Assembly (NCBI GenBank): GCA_016840095.1
Contig: JAEOSZ010000011.1
Span: forward strand, 1-64,000
DNA: 64,000 nucleotides
Source of the DNA: Candidatus Heimdallarchaeota archaeon
GTDB taxonomy: Archaea > Asgardarchaeota > Heimdallarchaeia > Heimdallarchaeales > Heimdallarchaeaceae
Reading direction: 5' to 3'
The translations under genes and the position numbers were made by a program. Shown in pieces: positions 26,370 to 35,659 of the stretch. Numbering within the stretch: the first letter of the stretch is position 1; the number at the start of each line of letters is the position of its first letter. Under the pieces are notes generated by a model. It saw only the letters and a list, made by a program, of their open reading frames with translations. It was not told the DNA's origin and did not search any database.

Positions 26370-28400
26370 TTACCTTTTTCTTCTCAAAATAAATATGGCA
26401 AGACCTATAATACCAACAATTGGTAAAACAAACTCAAATGATGTGAAACCAGGGTCATCGAGATATACTACACCTGGATTTGGTGTATCAATTAGAAAGT
26501 CTGTATTGCAATTGTCTGTATCCACATCAGCTGGTTCTCTTTGAAGAGTTTTGTCTGCACCTGTTGTCGCACCAGACCAAGCTGTAACACCAGATACACT
26601 TCCTGATCCCCAAGCAACAGCATCTTTAGTAACATCAGCTGGATCTTTGAGACTTAGGTCATCTCCAGTATTAGCTAACTGTATATCACCTAGATTATAA
26701 TCTGCAGTTGGTACTAGAGATATACCTAATGCTGTCATTTCACTATGATAAATCGTTTTGTCATAAGCAAAAATCAAAATATCATCGGCATCAATTTGAG
26801 CTCCCTCAGGCATGTTAAATTTACCTTCACCATCTGTAAGTTCCCAGTTTTCTAGGTATATATCGAAAGTAAAGGCATTATAAATTTCAACAAATTCACC
26901 TTCAGGTTCATCATCAGCATCATATCGAATTTCAGTGATGAGTAGTTTCCATCCAGCTTCATTGATGATGTTTATTTTGCTTGTAACCTCAATAGGATCA
27001 CCCACAGTAGGTGTTCCCACAACTTTTACATTGTGAATTCCATTAGAGTAAGCATTTGTATTAACACTGAAACTTTCTATTCCATCTGGATCAGTCCAAG
27101 TATGAACAGAAGAACCATCAATATAGAGCTGACCGGATGTATAAGTGTTAACTGCGAATGAAGCTTGGAAGTTATAATTACCTGAAGCTATACCACCAGT
27201 TATTGGAGATGCTAAAGCAACAGGTGCTGCATAACCAACAGGGATTTCTGAATTCGCCCAATCATAATCAAACACAGTTTTGAAATATGCTGCTACATTG
27301 GTATTTTTTACAATTGCTCCAGCTTCTCTGTTATTTTCAATAGAGTTGTTGGACCAATTAATACTTGAGACTTGAACAGTATCACCATCAACGGAGACAT
27401 ATTTGTTATGATTATGTCCTAAACCTTTGAAAAATCTAACTTGAGCTCCATTGTTAATAAGCACTTCAGTTACATTTTCATTTGCTGTGCCTGGTTCAGG
27501 AATGAGTACTCTTACTGCAACACCTCTTAAAGTCGCATCAATTACATCATCTAGCAATTCACAATCAAATTTCATGTATTGAAGTTCTAGATCAATACTT
27601 GTTGTTGCTCCTTGAATCAATCCAGAAAGTAATTCATAACTATTGTCTGGTGAAAAGATAGGAGTTACTTCAGCATACTCAACAAAAGTCGATGGAGAAA
27701 ATGGGTGTTCATAAGTTCCACTAGTTTCAGGAGCTTGTAAATCTCCAGGATTTACAATAGTTGAATAAGGTGTAGAGATTAAACCATCATCGACAAATAC
27801 ATCTTCAAAATACGAAGCGATGGAAGCATCATTAAACAGAAAACCCATCTCTCTATTTGTTCTTGCTTCAGGTGATTCTGGAATGCTTGAAGGTGCCCAG
27901 TTACCTGAGTAGATATAAGTTTCTTGAGAATCGACAATCCAGAATTTTGCATGTGTAAAAGCAAATGAACTACTTGTCCAATAAACATCTATTCCAGCAG
28001 CATCTAGTTGGATTGCTGCTCTTTCTGTATAATCATCTTCATAACTATTAACACGATCATCTGAAAGCTGAACAACAACATCAACTCCTCTACCATGAGC
28101 AAGAATCAGCTCATCGACCAAAGATTGACTGGATAAAGTATACACTTCTAAGTAGAAGGAAGTTTGAGCATTTTTAATAGAATTTAACACTATTTGATGT
28201 GCATTATCAGGTCCAACAAAAGTAGTTATGTTAGTAACCCCTGAGAATGTAGTTGTTGTGATAGCATCCAGAGATACATCTCGTTGACTATTTGTAACAT
28301 TTGCCGCAATTGCTACTTCTTGATTTACATTTAAGGGAATAAAAACCGAGAAGAGTAGCGACAAAATTACTAAAAAGACAAATTGATTTTTTCTAATCAT
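26370..28400 (-). CDS. Secreted phospholipase D-like protein with lamin-tail domain
   Basis: A protein of about 676 residues. It has a signal peptide (MIRKNQFVFLVILSLLF..., cleavage near AIAA) and two PLD catalytic modules. The first has HAKFWIVD plus a downstream SGNW; the second has HNKYVSVD plus SSINWSNNSIENN. A beta-rich linker follows, then a lamin-tail (LTD) domain (LLITEIRYDADDEPEGEFV ... LENWELTD), and a C-terminal membrane helix with RRKR. Two H-K-D half-sites form one active site that hydrolyses phosphodiesters in lipid or nucleic acid. LTD domains often accompany secreted nucleases, so extracellular DNA is a candidate substrate. I chose the ATG at 28400; an upstream start adds 16 residues before the signal peptide. 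Confidence 0.85.
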   Translation of the reverse strand: MIRKNQFVFLVILSLLFSVFIPLNVNQEVAIAANVTNSQRDVSLDAITTTTFSGVTNITTFVGPDNAHQIVLNSIKNAQTSFYLEVYTLSSQSLVDELILAHGRGVDVVVQLSDDRVNSYEDDYTERAAIQLDAAGIDVYWTSSSFAFTHAKFWIVDSQETYIYSGNWAPSSIPESPEARTNREMGFLFNDASIASYFEDVFVDDGLISTPYSTIVNPGDLQAPETSGTYEHPFSPSTFVEYAEVTPIFSPDNSYELLSGLIQGATTSIDLELQYMKFDCELLDDVIDATLRGVAVRVLIPEPGTANENVTEVLINNGAQVRFFKGLGHNHNKYVSVDGDTVQVSSINWSNNSIENNREAGAIVKNTNVAAYFKTVFDYDWANSEIPVGYAAPVALASPITGGIASGNYNFQASFAVNTYTSGQLYIDGSSVHTWTDPDGIESFSVNTNAYSNGIHNVKVVGTPTVGDPIEVTSKINIINEAGWKLLITEIRYDADDEPEGEFVEIYNAFTFDIYLENWELTDGEGKFNMPEGAQIDADDILIFAYDKTIYHSEMTALGISLVPTADYNLGDIQLANTGDDLSLKDPADVTKDAVAWGSGSVSGVTAWSGATTGADKTLQREPADVDTDNCNTDFLIDTPNPGVVYLDDPGFTSFEFVLPIVGIIGLAIFILRRKR

Positions 28401-28456
28401 ATCTATACATACAGATAATAGTAAATAAATATGTATCGTCTGGAACAAAAAACATT

Positions 28457-28909
28457 CTACAGACGTTCTAAAATTGTATTTGCTAGCTTAACTTCTTCTT
28501 GTATATCTGATTTTCTTGAAGCCATTTTAATAAATCTTGAATATTGATTGAAATCCCTCTCGGATATTCCAAAAGTTTGAATAATATCTTCTTTTGTAAT
28601 CTGATGAATTTGCGGAAGTTCAATCAATTCAGAGGCAAAATCAAGAGGTGACATTTTTAGTTCAATTACTTGATAAGGTTCTCCCCAAAAAGAATTCAAG
28701 TATACAAGATCATCAGTAGTAGCTCCCCAAACGTAGACATACTTCTTGTTATCTCTAATCTTCTCTGAAATTTTAATTTTTGATTTAACGAAAATGAAAA
28801 GTCCTGGTCCTTCGTCATGTTCTAAAACTTCAGTTCCATATTTTTGAGCAATAGTCCCGAACTGATGAGGAAATTCACTAGTATTCTTTATCTCGTAAAT
28901 AATTTTCAT
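28457..28909 (-). CDS. Hypothetical cytoplasmic protein
   Basis: A protein of about 150 residues with no recognised family. The N-terminal half is beta-rich (MKIIYEIKN ..., GLFIFVKSKIKI, KKYVYVWGATTDDLVYL), the C-terminal half helical, with ITKEDIIQTFGISERDFNQY resembling a helix-turn-helix. No signal peptide or membrane segment. I prefer the ATG at 28909 to an upstream TTG at 28954. It follows the XPD-like helicase gene by 56 bases on the same strand, so a link to that helicase is possible but unproven. Confidence 0.55.
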   Translation of the reverse strand: MKIIYEIKNTSEFPHQFGTIAQKYGTEVLEHDEGPGLFIFVKSKIKISEKIRDNKKYVYVWGATTDDLVYLNSFWGEPYQVIELKMSPLDFASELIELPQIHQITKEDIIQTFGISERDFNQYSRFIKMASRKSDIQEEVKLANTILERL

Positions 28910-28965
28910 ACTCACATCAAAGAATTGAATCTTAAAACATTTTCTTAAGCTCAAAAGAAGATATA

Positions 28966-31068
28966 TTAATTTTCATGATATTCATAGAACTTGTTGAGTT
29001 TTTCTTCTAGAATCTTCCTCTCTGGCTGTACCAGGTGTAGATTATCTTTTAACCATACAGGAAGATGTTTTTTATAATAATGTCTTGCAAATCGGTAATC
29101 CATCAAAATAATGGCAGCATAATCTTCTAAGCTTCGTATTGGTCTTCCTGCTGCTTGTGAAGCTCTTGTGATAGCAGGAATATTATATCCAAACTCTCTA
29201 CCTTTAGTTGGAAATTGTTTCTCAAGGTAATCTATACTTGCCTTAACAGTTGGAATAGGTTTTGCATAGGGGATACCGATAATGATTACACTTTGCATTT
29301 CACCAGCTGGATAATCGCTTCCTTCTGAAGATCTTCCACCTAAAACAGAAATTAATACTCCTCCTTTCCTCCTAGATTCATTCTTGAAATCTTGGATTAA
29401 TTTATCATTATCCCGTGATGACATTCCTTGGTGTGCAATATAAAGTGGTTTAGATAAAGCTCTCTCTAAACCAGTTTCAAGAATACTTCTCATAACCACA
29501 TAACTTGCACAAAAAATCCCCACATTTTTTGGAGTTGACTCAGCTACTTCTGTGATTACATCTAGCATTGTTATGAAAGTTGCAGGGATTCGGTCCTCAA
29601 GCTTTGATGATACTTTATCAATAACTAGTGTTACATGATTCTCTTTTTTGTAAGGAGATGGTAAACTTAGATTTTTCAACTTTTCATCTGGTATTCCAAT
29701 AAGTGAAGTGTATGCTTCAATTGGATCTAACGTTCCAGATAAAGAAACAGACATATGAACTTTTTCAAGAAGTTCTCCAGTTATTGTTCTGGGATCAAGA
29801 GATTGTGTTAATAATTTGGGAACTATATTTCCAGCTTTAGACTCTGTCTTGAGTATGAAATGTGCATAATCATCCCTGCCTTTTGTTTCGATAAGCTGTT
29901 TAAGATAAGAAACGACTGATGATGTATAGGAGAGAGGGGCTTTGTTTTGCTTTGTCTGAATTTCCTTAACAAAATCAGCAAGTCTATCTAAAGATTTTAG
30001 GAGCTGACTATCTATCTTTTGATCTGCTCGTTTCTCTACTTTTTTGATGAATTCCTCTGGACTAAAAACTAATTCATCTTTTACTTCCATAGACGAGCTC
30101 TCATCAATAAGTATTGCAGATAGTGCTTCTAGTAAGTCATAAACCTCTCCCATTTTGTATTTCATAGCCTCGGCTTGAGCATTCTCAATACTAAAGTTTG
30201 AGAGAGTACTACTACTTATATCAACAGCTGTTGAAGGTAAATTATGTGCTTCATCAATTACAAGAATGATGTCCTTCAATTCTTTATCCAAATTCATAAG
30301 AAAATTCATTTGAATACCGGGATTGAAAATATGTTGATAACTAGCAGCTATAACATCAACATTGGGTATGATTTTCTTTGAAATCTCATAAGGACAAACA
30401 TCTAGAGATTTTCCAATTTTGAAAATCTCTAAACTATCTAAAACTTGCTTTTTAGTTAATTCCTCAACTTTGTTCTTAATATCTTTTTTAACTAAATTTG
30501 AGAAATGTTTACACTTATTTTCTTTTTTTAGATGCCTACAGATATCTGCAGCATTACCTGCATCAATTGCAAATTTCTGAACAATCGGATGTAAACATAA
30601 TTCTTTTCTCCCTCTAAGAGCTATACCAGAAATTGGTTTCAGTTGCTTAATCATTTTTAGTTCTTCAATAACTCTACTCATTTGTTGATGAGTTCTACAA
30701 CAGTAAACAATTGTCTTTTTCTTCTCCATACAAAGAGGAAGCAAAGCAGTTAGAATTGCTATGGTTTTACCAACACCATTTGCAGCTTGAATTACGACAT
30801 GTTTTTGTGTTTTATTTTCTTCTGAAATCTTCTCGATAATTTGTTCCTGAAGGGGTCTTATCTCGATATAAGGGAAATATTCCTCCCACAATTTGGTTGG
30901 ATTTGTTCGTTTATGTACAACTGGTTGAGATGGTTGAGATGGTTGATCAAGAGGAGCATCACATTTGATACACATGCCATTTTCTATGTTCGAAGGAATA
31001 ATCTTACCACATTGAGAACAGAAAATGTAGTCATCCACCCCAGGTTCACTCGAATTCCGATTACTCAT
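28966..31068 (-). CDS. XPD/Rad3-family iron-sulfur DNA helicase with N-terminal zinc ribbon
   Basis: A 700-residue superfamily 2 helicase. An N-terminal zinc ribbon (C17, C20, C33, C36) precedes motif I (AANGVGKT), the iron-sulfur cluster cysteines (ELCLHP, DICRHLKKENKCKHF, DVCPYE), the DEAH box (VIDEAHNLPS) and C-terminal motifs GGRSSEGSDYPAGE and RASQAAGRPIRS. XPD-family proteins unwind DNA 5'-to-3' in repair; paralogues act in replication and recombination. The zinc ribbon is not part of canonical XPD, so this may be a separate XPD/DinG-like paralogue. The start is the ATG at 31068. Confidence 0.88.
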   Translation of the reverse strand: MSNRNSSEPGVDDYIFCSQCGKIIPSNIENGMCIKCDAPLDQPSQPSQPVVHKRTNPTKLWEEYFPYIEIRPLQEQIIEKISEENKTQKHVVIQAANGVGKTIAILTALLPLCMEKKKTIVYCCRTHQQMSRVIEELKMIKQLKPISGIALRGRKELCLHPIVQKFAIDAGNAADICRHLKKENKCKHFSNLVKKDIKNKVEELTKKQVLDSLEIFKIGKSLDVCPYEISKKIIPNVDVIAASYQHIFNPGIQMNFLMNLDKELKDIILVIDEAHNLPSTAVDISSSTLSNFSIENAQAEAMKYKMGEVYDLLEALSAILIDESSSMEVKDELVFSPEEFIKKVEKRADQKIDSQLLKSLDRLADFVKEIQTKQNKAPLSYTSSVVSYLKQLIETKGRDDYAHFILKTESKAGNIVPKLLTQSLDPRTITGELLEKVHMSVSLSGTLDPIEAYTSLIGIPDEKLKNLSLPSPYKKENHVTLVIDKVSSKLEDRIPATFITMLDVITEVAESTPKNVGIFCASYVVMRSILETGLERALSKPLYIAHQGMSSRDNDKLIQDFKNESRRKGGVLISVLGGRSSEGSDYPAGEMQSVIIIGIPYAKPIPTVKASIDYLEKQFPTKGREFGYNIPAITRASQAAGRPIRSLEDYAAIILMDYRFARHYYKKHLPVWLKDNLHLVQPERKILEEKLNKFYEYHEN

Positions 31069-31383
31069 AAGTGTCTTTGTTTTTTTTCTTTGAGACCATA
31101 TAAGCTTATTGCAATAGAAATGAGAAAACAGTGCATCATTATCAAGATTATAACAATTTTCGAGTAGAATTACAATTTTTTAGAAGATTATATTAATAAA
31201 TATCCTTGTGTATTATAGTATTAATACCTCTATAACTAGACTAGTTAACATGACAACTAGCAATGTATATATATGAGATGTAATGGAAATCTATTCGGCA
31301 GATTAGATAAAAACTAATAATACCTCTGGTTGGGGTCATTTACAACTTAGGGGATATAACAACAGTCTGGTTAGGGAAGCTAA
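31069..31383. other. Intergenic region with half-sites and possible promoters
   Basis: This 315-base stretch separates the divergent helicase and TPR genes and has no convincing gene. It holds three copies of the AACTAG/CTAGTT half-site (31234-31260), a TATA-like TGTATATATATGAG (31264-31277), a repeated TCTGGTTRGGG (31325-31335 and 31366-31376) and a second TATA-like GGGATATAAC about 30 bases before the TPR start. AGGGAAG serves as ribosome-binding site for the TPR gene. Confidence 0.5.
31233..31260. repeat. Inverted AACTAG/CTAGTT half-site cluster
   Basis: TAACTAG-A-CTAGTTA (31233-31247) is a perfect 15-base dyad. A further AACTAG at 31255-31260 pairs with the CTAGTT at 31241-31246. Three half-sites just upstream of a TATA-like element look like an operator for a dimeric regulator. 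Confidence 0.45.
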
Positions 31384-33159
31384 ATGACACAAGAAAATAT
31401 TAGAACTATAGATGAATTATTGGAAAATACTACCGTTCTATTGGAGACTATAGCTTCCGAAATTGTACATTCAACCAGCAAAATCTATGCAAGTTATCCT
31501 CCTGGTGAGGCTAGTTCAAGTTTATTTAAATTTGAAGATGACAGTTTTCTTAGAGATTTCACTGACAATTTTGAATCAATAAAAAAAGTTCTGAAAAAAG
31601 AAATTCCAAAACTCCCCTATGATAGAGAAGATGAGATTCTCATTCTTGCTAATCTTTTAACTGAAATAAAAGAGTATGAAATGGCTTTAGAAATCTATAA
31701 TAAGTTAGCTAATACTAATCCAGATAATCAGTTTGCTTGGTCAAATTTGATGTCAATTTATATACTTCTTGGGAAACATAAAGAAGCAATGGATTGCTAT
31801 CTTAACCTGCGTCCAGAATTTATTGAACACTCAAATAATGAGAAGAAAGATCCAACATCTGATGCATACAGAATTCTAAATATTTCAACAGCATATCCTC
31901 TTCCAAAGTCATTAAGATCACTAACCAGAAGAGCACATACATCTACTGAATTGAAACAGCAATTTGAAAAAGAACTAAGGGAGTTATACACAAACAAAGA
32001 TTTTGTAAATGGACAAGAGGCTCTAGCAAATAATAACACTGATGAAGCTTTTATCCTCTTCTCTAGTGTAGTTCTAGAACAACCAGATAGTCATGTAATA
32101 TTATTTTTCACAGGAAAAGCTGCACTTGAAGGTCAACATTACCTCATAGCTGAGGAATATTTCAAAAAAGCAGTACAAATAAAAAATAACATACCTGAGT
32201 ATTGGAATGAGCTTGCTGATTGTTTCTTAGCTCAACATAAAAATGAGCAAGCAATCAAAGCAATAAAAACAGCTTTAACATTGGACCCAACTTGTTTAGA
32301 ATGTTGGACACTATCTGGGTCAGCTATTGCCACTATTGAATCAATGGGAGAATATGAGTATTTTGTTAAACAAATTCAATTGATGTCTTCCGCAGAAGCA
32401 ATTGTTCGTTTCGTAACAGGTCTTGTTAGTAAGAAGAGATATGAGCATGCTTTAGAGATTCTCCAAATTGGGGTTTCTAAATTCCCTGAGGATATAGGTA
32501 TTTTAGAAAACCTAGCACTGGTTTATGAAAGAATGGGGAGAGTTGATGAAGCAATAGGAATTTATGAAGAACTGTTGATATCCGGGAAAGGAGTACAAAA
32601 ATATCTTCAAAAAATTACTTCTATCTTAACTGTACTTCATGATGATAAAAGACTGGTCAGAATTCTTAAAATGGTATCTTCTTATCTCCCATGGGATGAA
32701 ACAACTTTATGGAATAAGATAGGAGATTTACTAATGAGAGCTAAGGATTATCTTGGAGCTAGTGAGGCTTTCCGAAAAGTAATTTCATTTGATCCAGATG
32801 ATTCAAGGATTCAATTTAATCTTGGACTTGCTTACCAAGAACTATCTTTATTCAAAAAAGCAGAAGAGACCTATAAGAAAGTATTAGAATTAAATCCAGA
32901 AGATCATGCAGCTCTCAATAATCTAGGCAATGTTCTCAAAGAGCTTAAGCGGTATGATGAAGCAATAGAAGCATACCAAACAGCTATTGATATAGAACCT
33001 AACAAAGCAATTTCTTGGGCAAATCTTGGAATTCTATATGAAGAATTGAAGCTTAAGAATGAAGCTAAAGACTGTTACGTAAAAGCAAAAAATATTGCTA
33101 TTAAGAACAAAGATTATAAAACTGCTGCGAGATTCGAAGAGTGGGAAAACTCTATATGA
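31384..33159 (+). CDS. TPR-repeat protein
   Basis: A 591-residue soluble protein made largely of tetratricopeptide repeats. Clear repeats occur at about residues 100-150, 208-310 and 395-585, for example AEETYKKVLELNPEDHAALNNLGNVLKEL and the following ALNPNKAIS-type unit. The first 90 residues are helical and not TPR. TPR solenoids act as scaffolds for protein complexes. The gene heads a plus-strand run, and its stop overlaps the ATG of a PD-(D/E)XK-like gene (ATGA), so the two products are translationally coupled and may interact. Confidence 0.85.
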   Translation: MTQENIRTIDELLENTTVLLETIASEIVHSTSKIYASYPPGEASSSLFKFEDDSFLRDFTDNFESIKKVLKKEIPKLPYDREDEILILANLLTEIKEYEMALEIYNKLANTNPDNQFAWSNLMSIYILLGKHKEAMDCYLNLRPEFIEHSNNEKKDPTSDAYRILNISTAYPLPKSLRSLTRRAHTSTELKQQFEKELRELYTNKDFVNGQEALANNNTDEAFILFSSVVLEQPDSHVILFFTGKAALEGQHYLIAEEYFKKAVQIKNNIPEYWNELADCFLAQHKNEQAIKAIKTALTLDPTCLECWTLSGSAIATIESMGEYEYFVKQIQLMSSAEAIVRFVTGLVSKKRYEHALEILQIGVSKFPEDIGILENLALVYERMGRVDEAIGIYEELLISGKGVQKYLQKITSILTVLHDDKRLVRILKMVSSYLPWDETTLWNKIGDLLMRAKDYLGASEAFRKVISFDPDDSRIQFNLGLAYQELSLFKKAEETYKKVLELNPEDHAALNNLGNVLKELKRYDEAIEAYQTAIDIEPNKAISWANLGILYEELKLKNEAKDCYVKAKNIAIKNKDYKTAARFEEWENSI

Positions 33160-33698
33160 ACCTCAACAGTGAAAAGTCTAAGGAAGCATGGAAAGTTGCT
33201 CAAACTTCTTTAGCTCAGTTTTTACAAAATAATAGTTTTGAGGTTTGGGAAGAAAGAAGGATTGAGAACAAACGACTAGACTTACTTGCTAAAAGAAGTG
33301 TTGGAGAGAAGATTTACTACATTGTTTTTGAAGTAAAACACTATAACAAAGTTTCAGCTGGAAATGAGGATAAATTTCTGGAACAGCTAAATGAATATCT
33401 GAAATTACTTATTCTTCGTGAAATAGAAAGAAAGAAATTTCAATTTGTATCTAAGAAGGTTGTTTTCACAGGTTATCTAGTTTTTGCAAATGATTATGGA
33501 ATTTATAGAAACAGAAGAAAGAACTGGAGAAAAAGTAGAGACTTTCCTGATAACAAAGAGTTAGAAGAAATTTGGAAGAGAAATGTTTACCTGTTTTCAT
33601 CGACTCAAGAATATATACAGAAAAACCTTGAATCTGTTGGACTAACTTTTTACTCTCAATCTACAATTGCTGAGTTTTTTGGTGAAAATAAACAATAA
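33156..33698 (+). CDS. PD-(D/E)XK nuclease-like protein
   Basis: A protein of about 180 residues with a restriction-endonuclease-fold pattern: an N-terminal helix with FLQNNSFEVWEERRI, Asp in NKRLDLLAKR, then a strand with FEVKHYNKVS (E-x-K) about 20 residues later and a helix (FLEQLNEYLKLLILREI). A basic stretch (NRRKNWRKSRDF) follows. These features fit a metal-dependent DNA or RNA nuclease, but also an inactive nucleic-acid-binding relative. I chose the ATG at 33156, which overlaps the TPR stop; an upstream GTG at 33141 adds five residues. Confidence 0.6.
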   Translation: MNLNSEKSKEAWKVAQTSLAQFLQNNSFEVWEERRIENKRLDLLAKRSVGEKIYYIVFEVKHYNKVSAGNEDKFLEQLNEYLKLLILREIERKKFQFVSKKVVFTGYLVFANDYGIYRNRRKNWRKSRDFPDNKELEEIWKRNVYLFSSTQEYIQKNLESVGLTFYSQSTIAEFFGENKQ

Positions 33699-33730
33699 TA
33701 ATAAAAATCCATTTACTATATTTTATTCAG

Positions 33731-34663
33731 ATGAGTGTAGATATTACCAAATACAAAGAGAAACTTTTCTCCATACAGATTTTAGACCAAGGAGTAAGTA
33801 TTTTCACCGAAAAATTCACTGATTTTCTAAATATAGACGATGTTTTAGTATTTGGTTTCATATCTGCACTGTACAGCTATACATATGCTATTGGACATGA
33901 GGAAGTTATTTCAATAGACTTTGGAACAAGTAAATTTCTCTTCTCAGAACTATATGATGGAAAACTACTAGTCATTATTACCAAGGAAGATTTACATAGA
34001 GAAATTGAGTCAGAGCTAATAGAGAATATATCTTTACGTTATGAAATTTTGACAGAAGATACATCCATTACAGAAATATCCTCTTTATTTGATATTGGTG
34101 ATACAATTATACCTCTCGATTTAGTCGCTGAAATAAGAAGGAAGGGACAGAAAAAACCAGAAGAAGCATCTGTACATGAATTCCAAGAAGAAGTAGAAGA
34201 AATGTTACCATTACCTGAAATTTCAGTACCATCTGTTCAAATGGAAGAATTCTATGTAGAAGTTCTAACAGACGAGGAAAAGCTAGGTGAAGATAAAATT
34301 AACAGCATTAAGAAATCCTTAACTAATTTCTTCTTAGGTTACAAGAGGCTGACTTCTAGTTTGTTTGCTGTAGCAAAAGATGAACAACTTTTCTCATTTG
34401 TGTTTAGTAGACGTATGTTTGCTGACATCTATCCTATTATAAAATATATAATGACTCATCCATCAGAAATGAGTGTAGATTCAGAATCTGAAACTAATAC
34501 TATTAGGTCCATTCAAGTAGAAAATGTATCATATTGGGTGTTAATTTATACGAATAAGAAACAAACCACAAAAGCAATTGTTTTTAGTAATTTTTGTGAT
34601 GAATTAGAATCTATTTCTCCTCATTTGAGTAGAATTTCAAAATTTGTTGAAAGAATGCTCTAG
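33731..34663 (+). CDS. Possible longin-like protein
   Basis: A 310-residue soluble protein. The first about 110 residues have a longin/roadblock-like pattern: IQILDQGVSIFTEKF, then a helix (DDVLVFGFISALYSYTYAIG), then paired strands VISIDFGTSKFLFSEL and LLVIITKED. An acidic linker (about 140-165) leads to a second alpha/beta half (about 175-310) that may be a divergent copy. Longin and roadblock domains bind small GTPases and are common in Asgard archaea. The match is by pattern only. It lies in the run between the PD-(D/E)XK-like and roadblock-like genes. Confidence 0.45.
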   Translation: MSVDITKYKEKLFSIQILDQGVSIFTEKFTDFLNIDDVLVFGFISALYSYTYAIGHEEVISIDFGTSKFLFSELYDGKLLVIITKEDLHREIESELIENISLRYEILTEDTSITEISSLFDIGDTIIPLDLVAEIRRKGQKKPEEASVHEFQEEVEEMLPLPEISVPSVQMEEFYVEVLTDEEKLGEDKINSIKKSLTNFFLGYKRLTSSLFAVAKDEQLFSFVFSRRMFADIYPIIKYIMTHPSEMSVDSESETNTIRSIQVENVSYWVLIYTNKKQTTKAIVFSNFCDELESISPHLSRISKFVERML

Positions 34664-34811
34664 CTTATACTACTTTAGAAATTAAGACCATTTTATTAAA
34701 ATTGAGAGTTTTTATACTGAATACTCCTCTTACTTTTGAAATAGACGAGAATAAAGATAAGATTGATATACTATTAGTTCTAGTACTTACCCAAGAATAC
34801 TGGTGGATAAA

Positions 34812-35189
34812 ATGAGTCTGTCTGGTCAACAAATCGAAAAAATGCTACATGAATTTGAATCAAATACAGAAGGAGTATTAGGATGTTCAATAATTTATGC
34901 AAAAGATGCTTTATTATTAGCAGAATCATCTCAAAAATTTGAAAGACTTGTTATTCAATGGTTAAGTGAAAAGATGCTCTCATTGGCAAAAGAATCACTC
35001 CAACAACTTATGAAAGAATTTACTTTAATGAGTGTTACAATAGAAGAAAAAGATCACTTTGTGTATCTTCGTCCAATTGGTGATGAATATTATGCAGTAA
35101 TTATTACTACAAAAGAAGAAAACAGAGGACTTCTAGAACATAACATCAAAAGATTGTTGCAGCAATTGACACCGATGATGATTGGATAA
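34812..35189 (+). CDS. Roadblock/LC7-like protein
   Basis: A protein of about 125 residues. The order of elements (helix IEKMLHEFESNTEGV, strand GCSIIYAKDALLLAES, long helix, strand TLMSVTIEEKDHFVYLRPI, strand YYAVIITT, helix) matches a roadblock/LC7 domain, a platform for small Ras-like GTPases. Its long central helix is less typical than in the clear roadblock protein at 44094. GGTGG is 5 bases before the ATG at 34812, which I prefer to the GTG at 34803. The next gene begins 23 bases later. Confidence 0.6.
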   Translation: MSLSGQQIEKMLHEFESNTEGVLGCSIIYAKDALLLAESSQKFERLVIQWLSEKMLSLAKESLQQLMKEFTLMSVTIEEKDHFVYLRPIGDEYYAVIITTKEENRGLLEHNIKRLLQQLTPMMIG

Positions 35190-35212
35190 ACAAAGAAAAG
35201 AGGTAGAAAGCA

Positions 35213-35596
35213 GTGGATTTAACGACTCTCAAAGTATTAGCTAAAATGGCTAGTGGTGAAGAAGGACCCAACGAAAGGTTCAAATTCATATCACCTGATA
35301 CACAAGGTGTTCTTTGTTCCAGCTCAACTTTAGAGGAATTACATAACTGTATTTTGGATCTAGACCCAGAAATAATAAAAGCTCATGTATGTTCATGTGA
35401 AGACTCTGATGAAACTGGAGCTCGTGATTTAGCTTTCTATGTACATTATGTCTTTGGAGATGCTGAGCTTTCAATGAAAATTTATAGTGCTGCAGAAAGA
35501 TTTGTTGATGAACCTGTAAAACTAAAACTGGAAATCAGTAATCTGATATTCACACGATTATTAAATTTTAGCGAAATTGCTTTAATTCCTGATTAA
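35213..35596 (+). CDS. Small soluble protein, possibly DUF5752-like
   Basis: A 127-residue protein starting at GTG behind GAGGT. The pattern FKFISPDTQGVLCSSSTLEELHN..., then a strand-helix unit and DLAFYVHYVFGDAELSMKI, recalls small DUF5752-type proteins, but I cannot confirm this by eye. Three cysteines and a CSCEDSDET stretch lie in the middle. It has no signal peptide or membrane helix. It sits between a roadblock-like gene and the RecJ-like gene on the same strand. Function unknown. Confidence 0.45.
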   Translation: MDLTTLKVLAKMASGEEGPNERFKFISPDTQGVLCSSSTLEELHNCILDLDPEIIKAHVCSCEDSDETGARDLAFYVHYVFGDAELSMKIYSAAERFVDEPVKLKLEISNLIFTRLLNFSEIALIPD

Positions 35597-35659
35597 TCTC
35601 TTACATCATAATTTTTTTGTATATTGAATTTTTGTTTCGTTCGTTATTATTGAATATAG

